Shown here in pieces: positions 1 to 10,153 of a DNA stretch of 64,000 nt (position 1 is its first letter; every line of letters begins with the position of its first letter). Origin of the DNA: an uncultured Opitutia bacterium (lineage in GTDB: Bacteria > Verrucomicrobiota > Verrucomicrobiia > Opitutales > Opitutaceae). Position numbers and translations under genes: made by a program. The notes under the pieces are model-generated. The model was not told the origin of the DNA. It searched no databases and worked only from the letters and a program-made list of their open reading frames with translations. The DNA is taken from the NCBI GenBank assembly GCA_903839035.1, contig CAIMAQ010000098.1:34094-98093 (forward strand). The letters are read 5' to 3'.

Positions 1-2342
<2,342 letters not shown>

Positions 2343-2368
2343 CGCAATGCTTTCGGGTGGGCGGAGGG

Positions 2369-2842
2369 TTATTTGGCCAGGGCGGCTTTCACCGCGGTAA
2401 AATTGGGCAGGTCCTTCGGCGTGGCGGTCTGCTCGGCGTACTTGACCACGCCGTCCTTCCCGATGACGAAGGCCGCGCGGGCCGACGTGTCGCCGATGCC
2501 GGCGAGGCCCGGGAACACGACGTCGTAGGCCTTGGTCACGGTCTTGTTGAGGTCGGAGAGCAGCGTGAGGCCGATCTTGTTCTGTTGGGCCCAGGCCTCG
2601 TTGGCGAACGGGCTGTCCACGCTGATGCCGTAAACCTCGGCGCCGAGCCCGGTGTACTCGTCGAGCCCGCTCGTCATGTCGCACATCTCTTGGGTGCAGG
2701 TGCCGGTGAAGGCCAGCGGGTAGAACAGCAGCACGGTCTGCTTCTTCCCGAAATTGTCGCTGAGTTTGATGTCCTTCAGCCCCGAGGCGGTCTTGGTCTT
2801 GAGGGTGAAGTCAGGGGCTTTGGAGCCGACGGCGAGAGGCAT
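2369..2842 (-). CDS. Peroxiredoxin, AhpC/TSA redoxin family
   Basis: Thiol peroxidase that reduces hydrogen peroxide or organic peroxides in the cytoplasm. The 157-residue protein has the thioredoxin-fold pattern of the family: APDFTLKTK near the N-terminus, [18 protein letters not shown] carrying the peroxidatic cysteine in a PxxxTxxC context, and a second cysteine four residues later. The start at 2842 ([12 protein letters not shown]) matches the usual family N-terminus; an in-frame upstream extension is not family-like. Aconitase, whose Fe-S cluster is oxidation-sensitive, follows 26 bp downstream, so the pairing makes functional sense. I cannot tell the AhpE, BCP and Prx5 subfamilies apart with certainty. 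Confidence 0.93.
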   Translation of the reverse strand: MPLAVGSKAPDFTLKTKTASGLKDIKLSDNFGKKQTVLLFYPLAFTGTCTQEMCDMTSGLDEYTGLGAEVYGISVDSPFANEAWAQQNKIGLTLLSDLNKTVTKAYDVVFPGLAGIGDTSARAAFVIGKDGVVKYAEQTATPKDLPNFTAVKAALAK

Positions 2843-3042
2843 GGCGGAAGGGTTGGACGAGGATTGTGGTTGGGTCCGCGGCCCGGGAACGGGCGCGACG
2901 GCAGAACGCAAGGAATAGACCGCGTGGCGCCGCGGCAGCAAACCGTTTTTCCCAAAAGAAGCGGGTATTCTATTTTCGACGTCTTCGTCATAAGTTTTGT
3001 TTTGCGCCGCTCCGGCTCCGCCCCGTTAACTCGCCCGTCCCC

Positions 3043-4320
3043 ATGACGATCCTCGAAGACCTCCAGTGGCGCGGCTTGTACGCCGATTGCACCGACGCGG
3101 CGGCGCTAACCCAGCGCCTGGCCGAGGGCCCGATCGCGCTCTATTGCGGCTTCGACCCGACCGCCGACTCGCTCCACGTCGGCAACCTCGTGCCGCTGCT
3201 CGCCCTCCGCCGCTTCCAGCGTGCCGGCCATCGCCCCATCGCCCTCGCCGGCGGGGCCACCGGCATGGTCGGCGATCCGTCGGGCAAGTCCGATGAGCGC
3301 AACCTGCAGACGCCGGAGCAGGTCGCCCACAACATCACGGCCATTCGCGAGCAGCTCTCGCGCTTCCTGGATTTCACGGCGGCCGGAAATCCGGCGCGCC
3401 TCGTGGACAACGCCACCTGGACCGCCCCGCTGAGTTTCCTCGAGTTCCTCCGCGACGTCGGAAAGCATTTCTCCGTCAACGTGATGATGGCGAAGGACAG
3501 CGTGCGCTCGCGGCTCGAGGGCGACGGCGGCATCAGCTACACGGAATTCAGCTACATGCTGCTTCAGGCGAATGATTTCCTGCACCTGCGCACCAACCTG
3601 AACTGCGAGTTACAGGTGGGCGCCACCGACCAGTGGGGCAACATCACCGCCGGCACCGACTTGATCCGCAAGAAGCTCGGAGCGCCCGCCTGGGGCCTGA
3701 CCTTCCCGCTGCTGACCAAGGCCGATGGCACCAAATACGGCAAATCCGCCAGCGGTGCCGTATGGCTCGATGCCAAGCGCACGTCGCCCTACCGCTTCTA
3801 TCAATTTTTCATCAACGCCGACGACGCCGACGTCATCAAACTCCTCAAGGTGCTGACGTTCCTCTCCCACGAGGAAATCTCCGCCCTCGAGACCGGGATG
3901 AAGGCCAACCCCGGCGCCCGCGCCGCGCAAAAGGCCCTCGCCCGCGAGCTCACCACCTTGGTTCACGGCGGCGGCGCGCTGACGGCGGCCATCAAGGCCA
4001 GCGAGATTCTCTTTGGCGGCTCACTCGATGGGGTCACCGAAGAGCTCTTCAACGATGTCGTGGGCGAGATCCCGACCAAGGAACTCGCGTCGTCGTCCCT
4101 CGCCGAGCCCGGCGTGCCGCTGACCGACCTGCTCGTCCACTCGGGTCTCGCCACCTCCAAGGGTCAGGCCCGCAAGGATATCGAGGGCGGCGGCATCAAT
4201 TTGAATAATGTCCGCGTCACCGATGTCGCGCGGGCCGTCACGACCGCCGACCTGCACTTCGGCAAGTACGTCCTCCTGCGCAAAGGCAAGCGGACGTACG
4301 CCGTGATCAACGTCAAGTAA
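3043..4320 (+). CDS. tyrS: Tyrosyl-tRNA synthetase
   Basis: Class I aminoacyl-tRNA synthetase that charges tRNA-Tyr. The 425-residue length is normal for the bacterial TyrS1 type. The HIGH-type signature reads HVGN at residue 45, after CGFDPTADSL. The KMSKS-type loop reads KYGKS at residue 231. An S4 RNA-binding domain occupies the last 70 residues (VPLTDLLVHSGLATSKGQAR and LRKGKRTYAVINVK). The ATG at 3043 gives the family N-terminus; the open frame upstream is a spurious extension. The gene is divergent from the peroxiredoxin across about 200 bp. I see no convincing T-box leader there. Confidence 0.98.
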   Translation: MTILEDLQWRGLYADCTDAAALTQRLAEGPIALYCGFDPTADSLHVGNLVPLLALRRFQRAGHRPIALAGGATGMVGDPSGKSDERNLQTPEQVAHNITAIREQLSRFLDFTAAGNPARLVDNATWTAPLSFLEFLRDVGKHFSVNVMMAKDSVRSRLEGDGGISYTEFSYMLLQANDFLHLRTNLNCELQVGATDQWGNITAGTDLIRKKLGAPAWGLTFPLLTKADGTKYGKSASGAVWLDAKRTSPYRFYQFFINADDADVIKLLKVLTFLSHEEISALETGMKANPGARAAQKALARELTTLVHGGGALTAAIKASEILFGGSLDGVTEELFNDVVGEIPTKELASSSLAEPGVPLTDLLVHSGLATSKGQARKDIEGGGINLNNVRVTDVARAVTTADLHFGKYVLLRKGKRTYAVINVK

Positions 4321-4405
4321 TCCCCCACCGCCCGCCCGGGTGGACCCGCCGCTCCCTTTTCCGGCAACCCCCGCCGCCCGGCCCGGTCAGTGTCAGTGTC
4401 AGCGC

Positions 4406-5551
4406 ATGGCCTCTCCTCCCTCCGATTGCTCTCCCGACGTCCGCTGGCTGCCCACCGGCGAGGAGGCCTATCGCCGCATGCTCCCGGCGATCGCGGCGGC
4501 AAAGCTCTCGATTCGCTTCGAGATGTACATTTACCATGCCGACGCGTCCGGCGAAATTTTCCGCACGGCGTTGACCCAGGCCGCACAACGCGGGGTGCGC
4601 GCCCAGCTTCTCCTCGACGGCCTGGGAGCGGGCGGGCTGCCCTCCGGCTACTGGGCCGACCTGATCGCGGCCGGCGGCGTGGTGCGGATCTTCAATCCCC
4701 TTTCCGTCCGCGGCTTCCTCTTCCGCAACCACCGCAAGCTGCTGCTCATTGACGATGCCGTGGCCTTTGTCGGCGGCTTCAACATCGCCGACGAATACAA
4801 CGGCGATGGCGTGACCCAGGGCTGGCGCGACCTGGGCTGGGAACTGCACCGGCCGGACACCGTGAAACAGCTCGCCACGGCCTTTGACGGGATGTTCCGC
4901 GCCTACGACCTGCAGCACCGGCTGCTGCACCGCATCCGCCGGCCCCTGCGCCGCACACATCCCCGCCATCCCCGCGGGCCCGTCCTGCTCGGCGCGCCGC
5001 GACTGCTGCGCAATCCCTTCGGCGTGAGCCTGCGGCAGGCCCTGCACGGGGCGAAAAGCGTGCAGCTCATCTCCGGCTATTTTGTCCCCAATTTCCGCCT
5101 GCGGCGGGCCCTCCGTCGCGTCGCCCGCCGCGGTGGCAACGTGGAGTTGATCCTCGCCGGGAAATCCGACGTGCCAATCGCCCAGACCGCCGCCCGCGCG
5201 CTCTACGGTTCGCTGCTGCGCGCCGGCGTGAAGATTTACGAATACCAGCCGCAGATCCTGCACGCGAAACTGGCCGTCGTGGATGACGTGGTGTTCGTCG
5301 GCTCCGCTAACCTCGACATCCGCTCCTTCGGCATCAACTACGAGGTGATGATCCGCGTGGAGGATGCCTGCCTTGCCGCCGAGGCCCGGGCCATCTTCTG
5401 CGCCGATCAGAACCACTCGGTCCAGGTCACCCGGGAGGACTGGCGTACCAGCCGGAGCTGGCTGACCCGGCTCCGCGGCCACTGGGCGGTTTTTTTCTTC
5501 ACCAAGATCGACCCCTGGCTCGTCCGCCGGGCCCTGCGCGGGCTATCCTGA
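4406..5551 (+). CDS. Phospholipase D-like / cardiolipin synthase B-type protein
   Basis: Probable phosphatidyltransferase making cardiolipin or a related phospholipid at the inner membrane. The 381-residue protein has two HKD active sites: HRKLLLID at residue 109, followed by GGFNIADEYNG, and HAKLAVVD at residue 286, followed by GSANLDIRS. It has no N-terminal transmembrane pair, so it resembles soluble ClsB rather than ClsA. I chose the ATG at 4406 (MASPPSDC). A GTG at 4340 would add 22 low-complexity residues. The gene follows tyrS by 85 bp and may share its transcript. Confidence 0.85.
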   Translation: MASPPSDCSPDVRWLPTGEEAYRRMLPAIAAAKLSIRFEMYIYHADASGEIFRTALTQAAQRGVRAQLLLDGLGAGGLPSGYWADLIAAGGVVRIFNPLSVRGFLFRNHRKLLLIDDAVAFVGGFNIADEYNGDGVTQGWRDLGWELHRPDTVKQLATAFDGMFRAYDLQHRLLHRIRRPLRRTHPRHPRGPVLLGAPRLLRNPFGVSLRQALHGAKSVQLISGYFVPNFRLRRALRRVARRGGNVELILAGKSDVPIAQTAARALYGSLLRAGVKIYEYQPQILHAKLAVVDDVVFVGSANLDIRSFGINYEVMIRVEDACLAAEARAIFCADQNHSVQVTREDWRTSRSWLTRLRGHWAVFFFTKIDPWLVRRALRGLS

Positions 5552-5681
5552 CTCGATCCTCTGGGTGAAAACGCGGGCACTGGAATTACGGAACCGAGCC
5601 TCAGTTTTCCCGGAAGCCCAGTCGTCTCCCGCTTCCGCGATCCACCTTGGAAAACGGACGCCCGGCGTTAGATTTCCAGCG

Positions 5682-6959
5682 TTGAAACGTCCACTCACCT
5701 TTGGATTCATTTGGCTGTACCTGGCGCTCGGCAGCCTCCTCGCCAACGGAATCGCGCCTGATTCTGCCGCGAATCCGTTGCGTACCGTCCACTTACTCGA
5801 GACCGGCCAGCCGGTCCGTATCGTCTGTTTCGGCGACAGCGTCACGGGGGTTTATTACCACACCGGCGGCCGCCGCGCCTGGTGTGATCTCGTGGGAATT
5901 GCGCTGCAGCGCCTCTACCCTCGTGCCCACCTTGAAATGATCAACGCCGGCATCAGCGGCAACAGCACGGCCGATGCGTTGCCGCGCATGGCGGCCGATG
6001 TCCTCCGTCACCGACCCCAGCTGGTAATCGCCATGTTCGGGTTGAACGATGTGACGCGCGTCTCCCCGGACGATTTTCGCGCCAATCTCCGGCAAATCGT
6101 GCAACGTTCCCGGCAAGTCGGCGCCGAGGTCATCCTGATGACACCGAATCTGGTTTCGGCCGGGGACGACAAGCGCCCCCCCGGGAGAGTGGCGGCCTAC
6201 GCGCAAATCACCCGCGAGGTGGGTCAGGAGTTGGCGGTGCCCATGACGGATATCTTTCGCGCCTTCCAGTCCGTTCAGACCACGGACCACCGTGCTTGGC
6301 TCGGACTCATGAGCGACACCATCCACCCCAATCTGCGCGGCCACAAGTTGCTTGCCGCGGAAGCTATCCGGACCGCGACCGGCCAGCGCGTGTCCCTCGC
6401 CGAACTGCCCGGCCTGCAGCCCGGCCTGCCCCGGGTGCGGGCGCGATTGCAGGCGAAGGAAACGGTGAGAATCATCGCGATGAAACCCTACGACGCCCTG
6501 GTCGGCCCGGCCCTGCAAAAACTCTATCCGGGCGCCCAGGTCGAGGTCACTGCCTGGGATGCAACCGGCAAATCCCTCGCCCTGATTGAGGCCCAGGCCA
6601 AGGCACTGGGTTGGCCGAAATTTCGGGAGCAACCGAGCCTGACCCGCCCTGATCTCTATGTCCTGGCGGTCCCGGCCGCTGCCGGTGCGGCCAGTGAAGA
6701 TGAATTCTTCCACTGCTACACCTGGATCATGAACTGGTCGCTGAGCTTCAACCCGCCGAACTGGGACTGCCTTGTGATCCTGCCCTCCGTCGCCCAGCCT
6801 GATCAGGATCAGGCCCAGCGCGCCGCCGAGAGTCTCGCGCACGAGGTTATCCGGGGCCAGGACCTGCCCTGGCTGCAGCGAACGCCGGGGGACCCGCGGC
6901 CAACCGCGGAATTACTGGGCGAAGAACTGGCAGAACTGCTCGAAGCCCCAAAGCCCTGA
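5682..6959 (+). CDS. Secreted SGNH/GDSL-family hydrolase
   Basis: Predicted extracytoplasmic esterase or carbohydrate deacetylase. The catalytic blocks are in order: FGDSVTG (Ser53), GISGNST (oxyanion Gly), GLND at residue 120, and DTIHPN with Asp212/His215. About 200 residues follow the SGNH domain; they resemble no domain I recognise, although they begin again with a beta-strand and Lys-Pro-Tyr-Asp segment. The TTG at 5682 gives a textbook signal peptide (KRPLTFGFIWLYLALGSLL). A GTG at 5565 would add 39 residues coded by repeat-like intergenic DNA and bury that signal, so I prefer 5682, without a clear ribosome site. Substrate unknown. Confidence 0.8.
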   Translation: MKRPLTFGFIWLYLALGSLLANGIAPDSAANPLRTVHLLETGQPVRIVCFGDSVTGVYYHTGGRRAWCDLVGIALQRLYPRAHLEMINAGISGNSTADALPRMAADVLRHRPQLVIAMFGLNDVTRVSPDDFRANLRQIVQRSRQVGAEVILMTPNLVSAGDDKRPPGRVAAYAQITREVGQELAVPMTDIFRAFQSVQTTDHRAWLGLMSDTIHPNLRGHKLLAAEAIRTATGQRVSLAELPGLQPGLPRVRARLQAKETVRIIAMKPYDALVGPALQKLYPGAQVEVTAWDATGKSLALIEAQAKALGWPKFREQPSLTRPDLYVLAVPAAAGAASEDEFFHCYTWIMNWSLSFNPPNWDCLVILPSVAQPDQDQAQRAAESLAHEVIRGQDLPWLQRTPGDPRPTAELLGEELAELLEAPKP

Positions 6960-6966
6960 GCCAACC

Positions 6967-7035
6967 GATCGCGGAAACGCGGAAGAGCGGAAAAACTGAG
7001 CCGAACCTTCCCGGTATTTCTGCCCTTCCGCGATC
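6967..7035. repeat. Intergenic inverted repeat between convergent genes
   Basis: GATCGCGGAA at 6967-6976 is exactly repeated in inverse as TTCCGCGATC at 7026-7035, with further GCGGAA-type motifs between. The DNA upstream of the SGNH gene (about 5598-5640) carries a related version ending in TTCCGCGATC, so the gene is flanked by copies of one repeat type. It lies between convergent stop codons and could also act as a two-way transcription barrier. Confidence 0.55.
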
Positions 7036-7040
7036 CGGCC

Positions 7041-8027
7041 TTAAAAAAACATCGCCTCGCTCAGCGCCGCCTCAGGGACGAGGAGGCTGATGGCCGCAGG
7101 GAGTGAGGTGCGGCCAGTGCCGAAGTCCGCCTCGAAGTGCGCGGTGCCGCGCGCAAGGTCGCCCGACCAGGAGAAAGTCTTCTTTCCCCCCGCGTAGGTG
7201 AAACCGAGGGTGAAACTGCCCGGCTGGTCCGCCGCGAGTGGCGCCAGGGAATATGCCGCCTGGTTGCGGCCGCATTGCCCGATGCGCTCCTTCAGCCACG
7301 CCAGCAGCACGCGGCCCTCGGCCGGATGCGCGGCATCGTGCGCCAACGCGACGGTTTGCAGCCCCTCACAGAGGGCGGACATCGGGTAGCGGCTGAGAAA
7401 CTGGCCGAGACTCTGCCGGATCGGCAGCAGCCGCGAGTGGACGAGATCCCGCAGCGTCTCGGGTCGCGGCCAGGGATAGGTCATCGCATCTGGCGGGGCG
7501 ATGGCACTGTCCAGCAGCACGCGCTGCGCGCGGGTCAACAGGTAGTTGTAATCCGCGAGCTTCACACTGGCCGAGAACCGGTGCGCCCAGTAATACATCG
7601 GCAGGTCGGTCGAGAGGCAGATGGACACCTGGTTCTCCAGAAACTGGCGCGCGCTGCGCGGGTAGCTCAGCATCACGAACTCGACGCAGCGCTTGTCGCT
7701 CTTCGATTTGCCGAGGTGGCACTCGCCGTAGATCTTGGCCCGCATGTCCATGCTGGCCGTCTCCTCGCTCAGCGGGCACAACACCACCACCCGGCTCGGG
7801 TAACGCTTCGAAAATTCCACGGCGGTCTGGAACTGGGCGACGGCGTCCTCCGGCGTGGTCACGAAGCCGAGATGGAGCACGAAATTGACCTGCGTCGCCT
7901 TCGCGTCCTCCGAGGCCGGCGCGGCGCGGCCCGCGGCCGCGGAGTCCGTCCACATCTGGCCGAGGCTTTTCGCAATCGCCCCGACGGGCACCTCGATGCC
8001 GGGCAGGGCGTTGAAGATGTCCGGCAT
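7041..8027 (-). CDS. opcA: OpcA-like glucose-6-phosphate dehydrogenase assembly protein
   Basis: OpcA proteins assist assembly or allosteric activation of glucose-6-phosphate dehydrogenase, best known in cyanobacteria and actinobacteria. This 328-residue protein starts at 8027 (MPDIFNALPGIEVPVGAIAK), five bases after the zwf stop, so the two are certainly co-transcribed. Visible family-like segments are VLCPLSEE, the metal-site-like KIYGECHLG, and STDLPMYYWAHR. The partnership is supported by both sequence and position. Its effect on enzyme kinetics here is inferred. Confidence 0.87.
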   Translation of the reverse strand: MPDIFNALPGIEVPVGAIAKSLGQMWTDSAAAGRAAPASEDAKATQVNFVLHLGFVTTPEDAVAQFQTAVEFSKRYPSRVVVLCPLSEETASMDMRAKIYGECHLGKSKSDKRCVEFVMLSYPRSARQFLENQVSICLSTDLPMYYWAHRFSASVKLADYNYLLTRAQRVLLDSAIAPPDAMTYPWPRPETLRDLVHSRLLPIRQSLGQFLSRYPMSALCEGLQTVALAHDAAHPAEGRVLLAWLKERIGQCGRNQAAYSLAPLAADQPGSFTLGFTYAGGKKTFSWSGDLARGTAHFEADFGTGRTSLPAAISLLVPEAALSEAMFF

Positions 8028-8032
8028 GGCGG

Positions 8033-9571
8033 CTACGGCTGGCGCCAGACGTGGTTTTTCTGGGCGAGAATCGCGTCGCTGCACGGCGGACCCCACGAGC
8101 CGGCGGCATAGCTATCGAGGCCGGTGCGTCCGGCCTTGGCCCACGCCTCCAGCACCGGGGTGTAGAGTTTCCACGAGGTCTCGGCCTCGTCGCCGCGGAT
8201 AAAGAGCGTGCCGTCCCCGATCATCGCATCGAGCACCAGGCGCTCGTAAGCCTCGGGCGTGTTGGAACCGAAGGTGGTCGCGTAGCGGAAGCTCATCTTC
8301 ACCGGCTGCAGGCGCGTTTCCAGGCCGGGAATCTTGGTGTTGAGGATGAGGCTGAGGCCCTCGTCGGGCTGGATCTGGAACGAGAGCGTGTTGGCCGCGA
8401 GGTTGAAGCGGTTGCTCTCGGCGAACAGCGTGCCGGGCGCGGGCTTGAAGTTGATGGCGATCTCCGAGACGCGCCGGGCCATGCGTTTGCCAGAACGAAG
8501 GTAGAACGGCACGCCCTGCCAGCGCCAGTTGTTGATCGAGAGGCGGATCGCCGCGTACGTCTCGGTGGCGGACTGCGGCGCGATGCCCTCCTCCTGCAGG
8601 TAACCCGGGACCGACTTGCCGGCCATCATGCCGGCGGCGTACTGGGCGCGGGCGACATCGCCCCCGGGCCCGAGATTGAGCGGCTGGATGGCCTTGAGCA
8701 CCTTCACCTTTTCATCGCGGATGGCCTCGGCCTCGTAGGCGACCGGCGGCTCCATCGCGGTGAGGGCGAGCAGCTGCATCGTGTGATTCTGGATCATGTC
8801 CCGCAGGCAGCCGCTCTGCTCGTAATAACCGCCGCGCGCGCCGACGCCGACCTCCTCGGCCACGGTGATCTGGACGCTGTCGATGAAGTTGCGGTTCCAG
8901 AGCGGCTCGAAAATGGCGTTGGAGAAGCGCTGCACGAGCAGGTCCTGCACCGTCTCCTTCCCGAGGTAGTGGTCGATCCGGTAAACCTGATACTCCTCAA
9001 ACACCCGGCGGAGCGTGGCGTTGAGCTGCTGCGCCGACGCGAGGTCGTGGCCGAAAGGTTTCTCGATGATCACCTTCGCGTGGTGAGCCTGGCCGATGTA
9101 CTTGGCGGCGAGGCCGGAGGCGCCGAGGTTGAGCAGGATGGGCTCGAAGACGGACGGCGGCGTGGAGATGTAGAACAGCGTCTGCACCTCGCGGCCGATG
9201 GATTTCTCGATCTGGGCGATGTGCGCCGCTAGCCGGTCGAAGGCGGCCTTGTCGTCATAGCCACCGGCGACGTAGCTGGTGTGGGCGGCGATGCGGCCCC
9301 AGGAATCCTGGTTCAACTCGCGGCGGGAAAACTCCTTGATGGCATCGGCCGCGAGGGTGCGGAACTCCTCGTCGGGGATCGCCTTGCGGCCGTAACCCAC
9401 GAGGTAGAAGTCGGCCGGGAGCAGGTTGTCCACGCCGAGATTGTAGACGGCAGGGATGAGCTTGCGGGCGGTGAGGTCACCCGAGGCGCCGAAGATGACG
9501 ACCACGGTCGGCGGTGCGCCGCGATGCTTGCTGAGCCCCTGCAGGAATGGATGACGCGAAATTTCGGCCAT
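8033..9571 (-). CDS. zwf: Glucose-6-phosphate 1-dehydrogenase
   Basis: First enzyme of the oxidative pentose phosphate pathway; oxidises glucose 6-phosphate to 6-phosphogluconolactone and makes NADPH in the cytoplasm. At 512 residues it is full length. The dinucleotide-binding loop is FGASGDLTARKL near residues 27-38. The substrate/catalytic motif RIDHYLGKE and the upstream EKPFGHDLASA are intact. It is upstream of, and tightly linked to, opcA. The start at 9571 gives MAEISRHPFLQGL. Transketolase, of the same pathway, lies elsewhere in the window (33.8 kb). Confidence 0.98.
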   Translation of the reverse strand: MAEISRHPFLQGLSKHRGAPPTVVVIFGASGDLTARKLIPAVYNLGVDNLLPADFYLVGYGRKAIPDEEFRTLAADAIKEFSRRELNQDSWGRIAAHTSYVAGGYDDKAAFDRLAAHIAQIEKSIGREVQTLFYISTPPSVFEPILLNLGASGLAAKYIGQAHHAKVIIEKPFGHDLASAQQLNATLRRVFEEYQVYRIDHYLGKETVQDLLVQRFSNAIFEPLWNRNFIDSVQITVAEEVGVGARGGYYEQSGCLRDMIQNHTMQLLALTAMEPPVAYEAEAIRDEKVKVLKAIQPLNLGPGGDVARAQYAAGMMAGKSVPGYLQEEGIAPQSATETYAAIRLSINNWRWQGVPFYLRSGKRMARRVSEIAINFKPAPGTLFAESNRFNLAANTLSFQIQPDEGLSLILNTKIPGLETRLQPVKMSFRYATTFGSNTPEAYERLVLDAMIGDGTLFIRGDEAETSWKLYTPVLEAWAKAGRTGLDSYAAGSWGPPCSDAILAQKNHVWRQP

Positions 9572-9622
9572 GACGGAGGGGAATCCTCCTCACCGCCGCT
9601 CCGCGCGCAAGGGAAATGCTGG

Positions 9623-10060
9623 TCATCCGCGGTAGTGTTTCGGAAACAGGGGCACATTTGCAAAGTGCCGGACCTCCGGCGCCCCTTCCGCCCCGTCCGC
9701 CGGTAGCGCGACTTCGACCACGTCGAGGCGGAACGTCCGCGGGCGCACCGGCAGCTGCCCGAGATATGCGCCGCAGGCCCGCAGCAGGGCCCGTTTCTTG
9801 CGCCGGTCGACGGCGTAGTAGCCAGGCACGAGTGTGCCGGCCGTGCGGGTCTTCACCTCGACAAACACCAACACCTCGCCGTCCCGGCAAACGAGGTCCA
9901 GTTCCGCCCGCCGGTCGCGGGGCGAGCGCCAGTTGCGCACCACCACACTGAAACCACGCTCGCGCCGCAGAAATTCCGCCGCGAGCCGCTCGCCGGTCTC
10001 GCCGCGCGAACCGGCGGCGGTTTCACGTCGGAAGAGGAGTCGCTTGAACCAGTCGAACAT
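9623..10060 (-). CDS. yraN: YraN family (UPF0102) predicted nuclease
   Basis: Small protein of the UPF0102 family, which has an endonuclease-like PD-(D/E)XK fold; its cellular role is poorly defined. The 145 residues show the family pattern: GETGERLAAEFLRRERGF near the N-terminus, then RAELDLVCRDGEVLVFVEVKTR, supplying the acidic residues and the EVK core, then a DVVEV strand. It sits 51 bp upstream of zwf on the same strand and is divergent from the pilB-like gene. Confidence 0.88.
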   Translation of the reverse strand: MFDWFKRLLFRRETAAGSRGETGERLAAEFLRRERGFSVVVRNWRSPRDRRAELDLVCRDGEVLVFVEVKTRTAGTLVPGYYAVDRRKKRALLRACGAYLGQLPVRPRTFRLDVVEVALPADGAEGAPEVRHFANVPLFPKHYRG

Positions 10061-10153
10061 GGTGGGGTTTATCCGCGCCGCGGGCTTTCTTTCTCATTGC
10101 GGGACCGGGCCTTCGCTGACAATTCCAGATTCGCATCCCGACGCGCCCACCTC

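Noticed and set aside
2843..3042. T-box riboswitch upstream of tyrS
   Set aside because: No T-box sequence, specifier loop or terminator/antiterminator pair could be found in the 200-bp divergent region.
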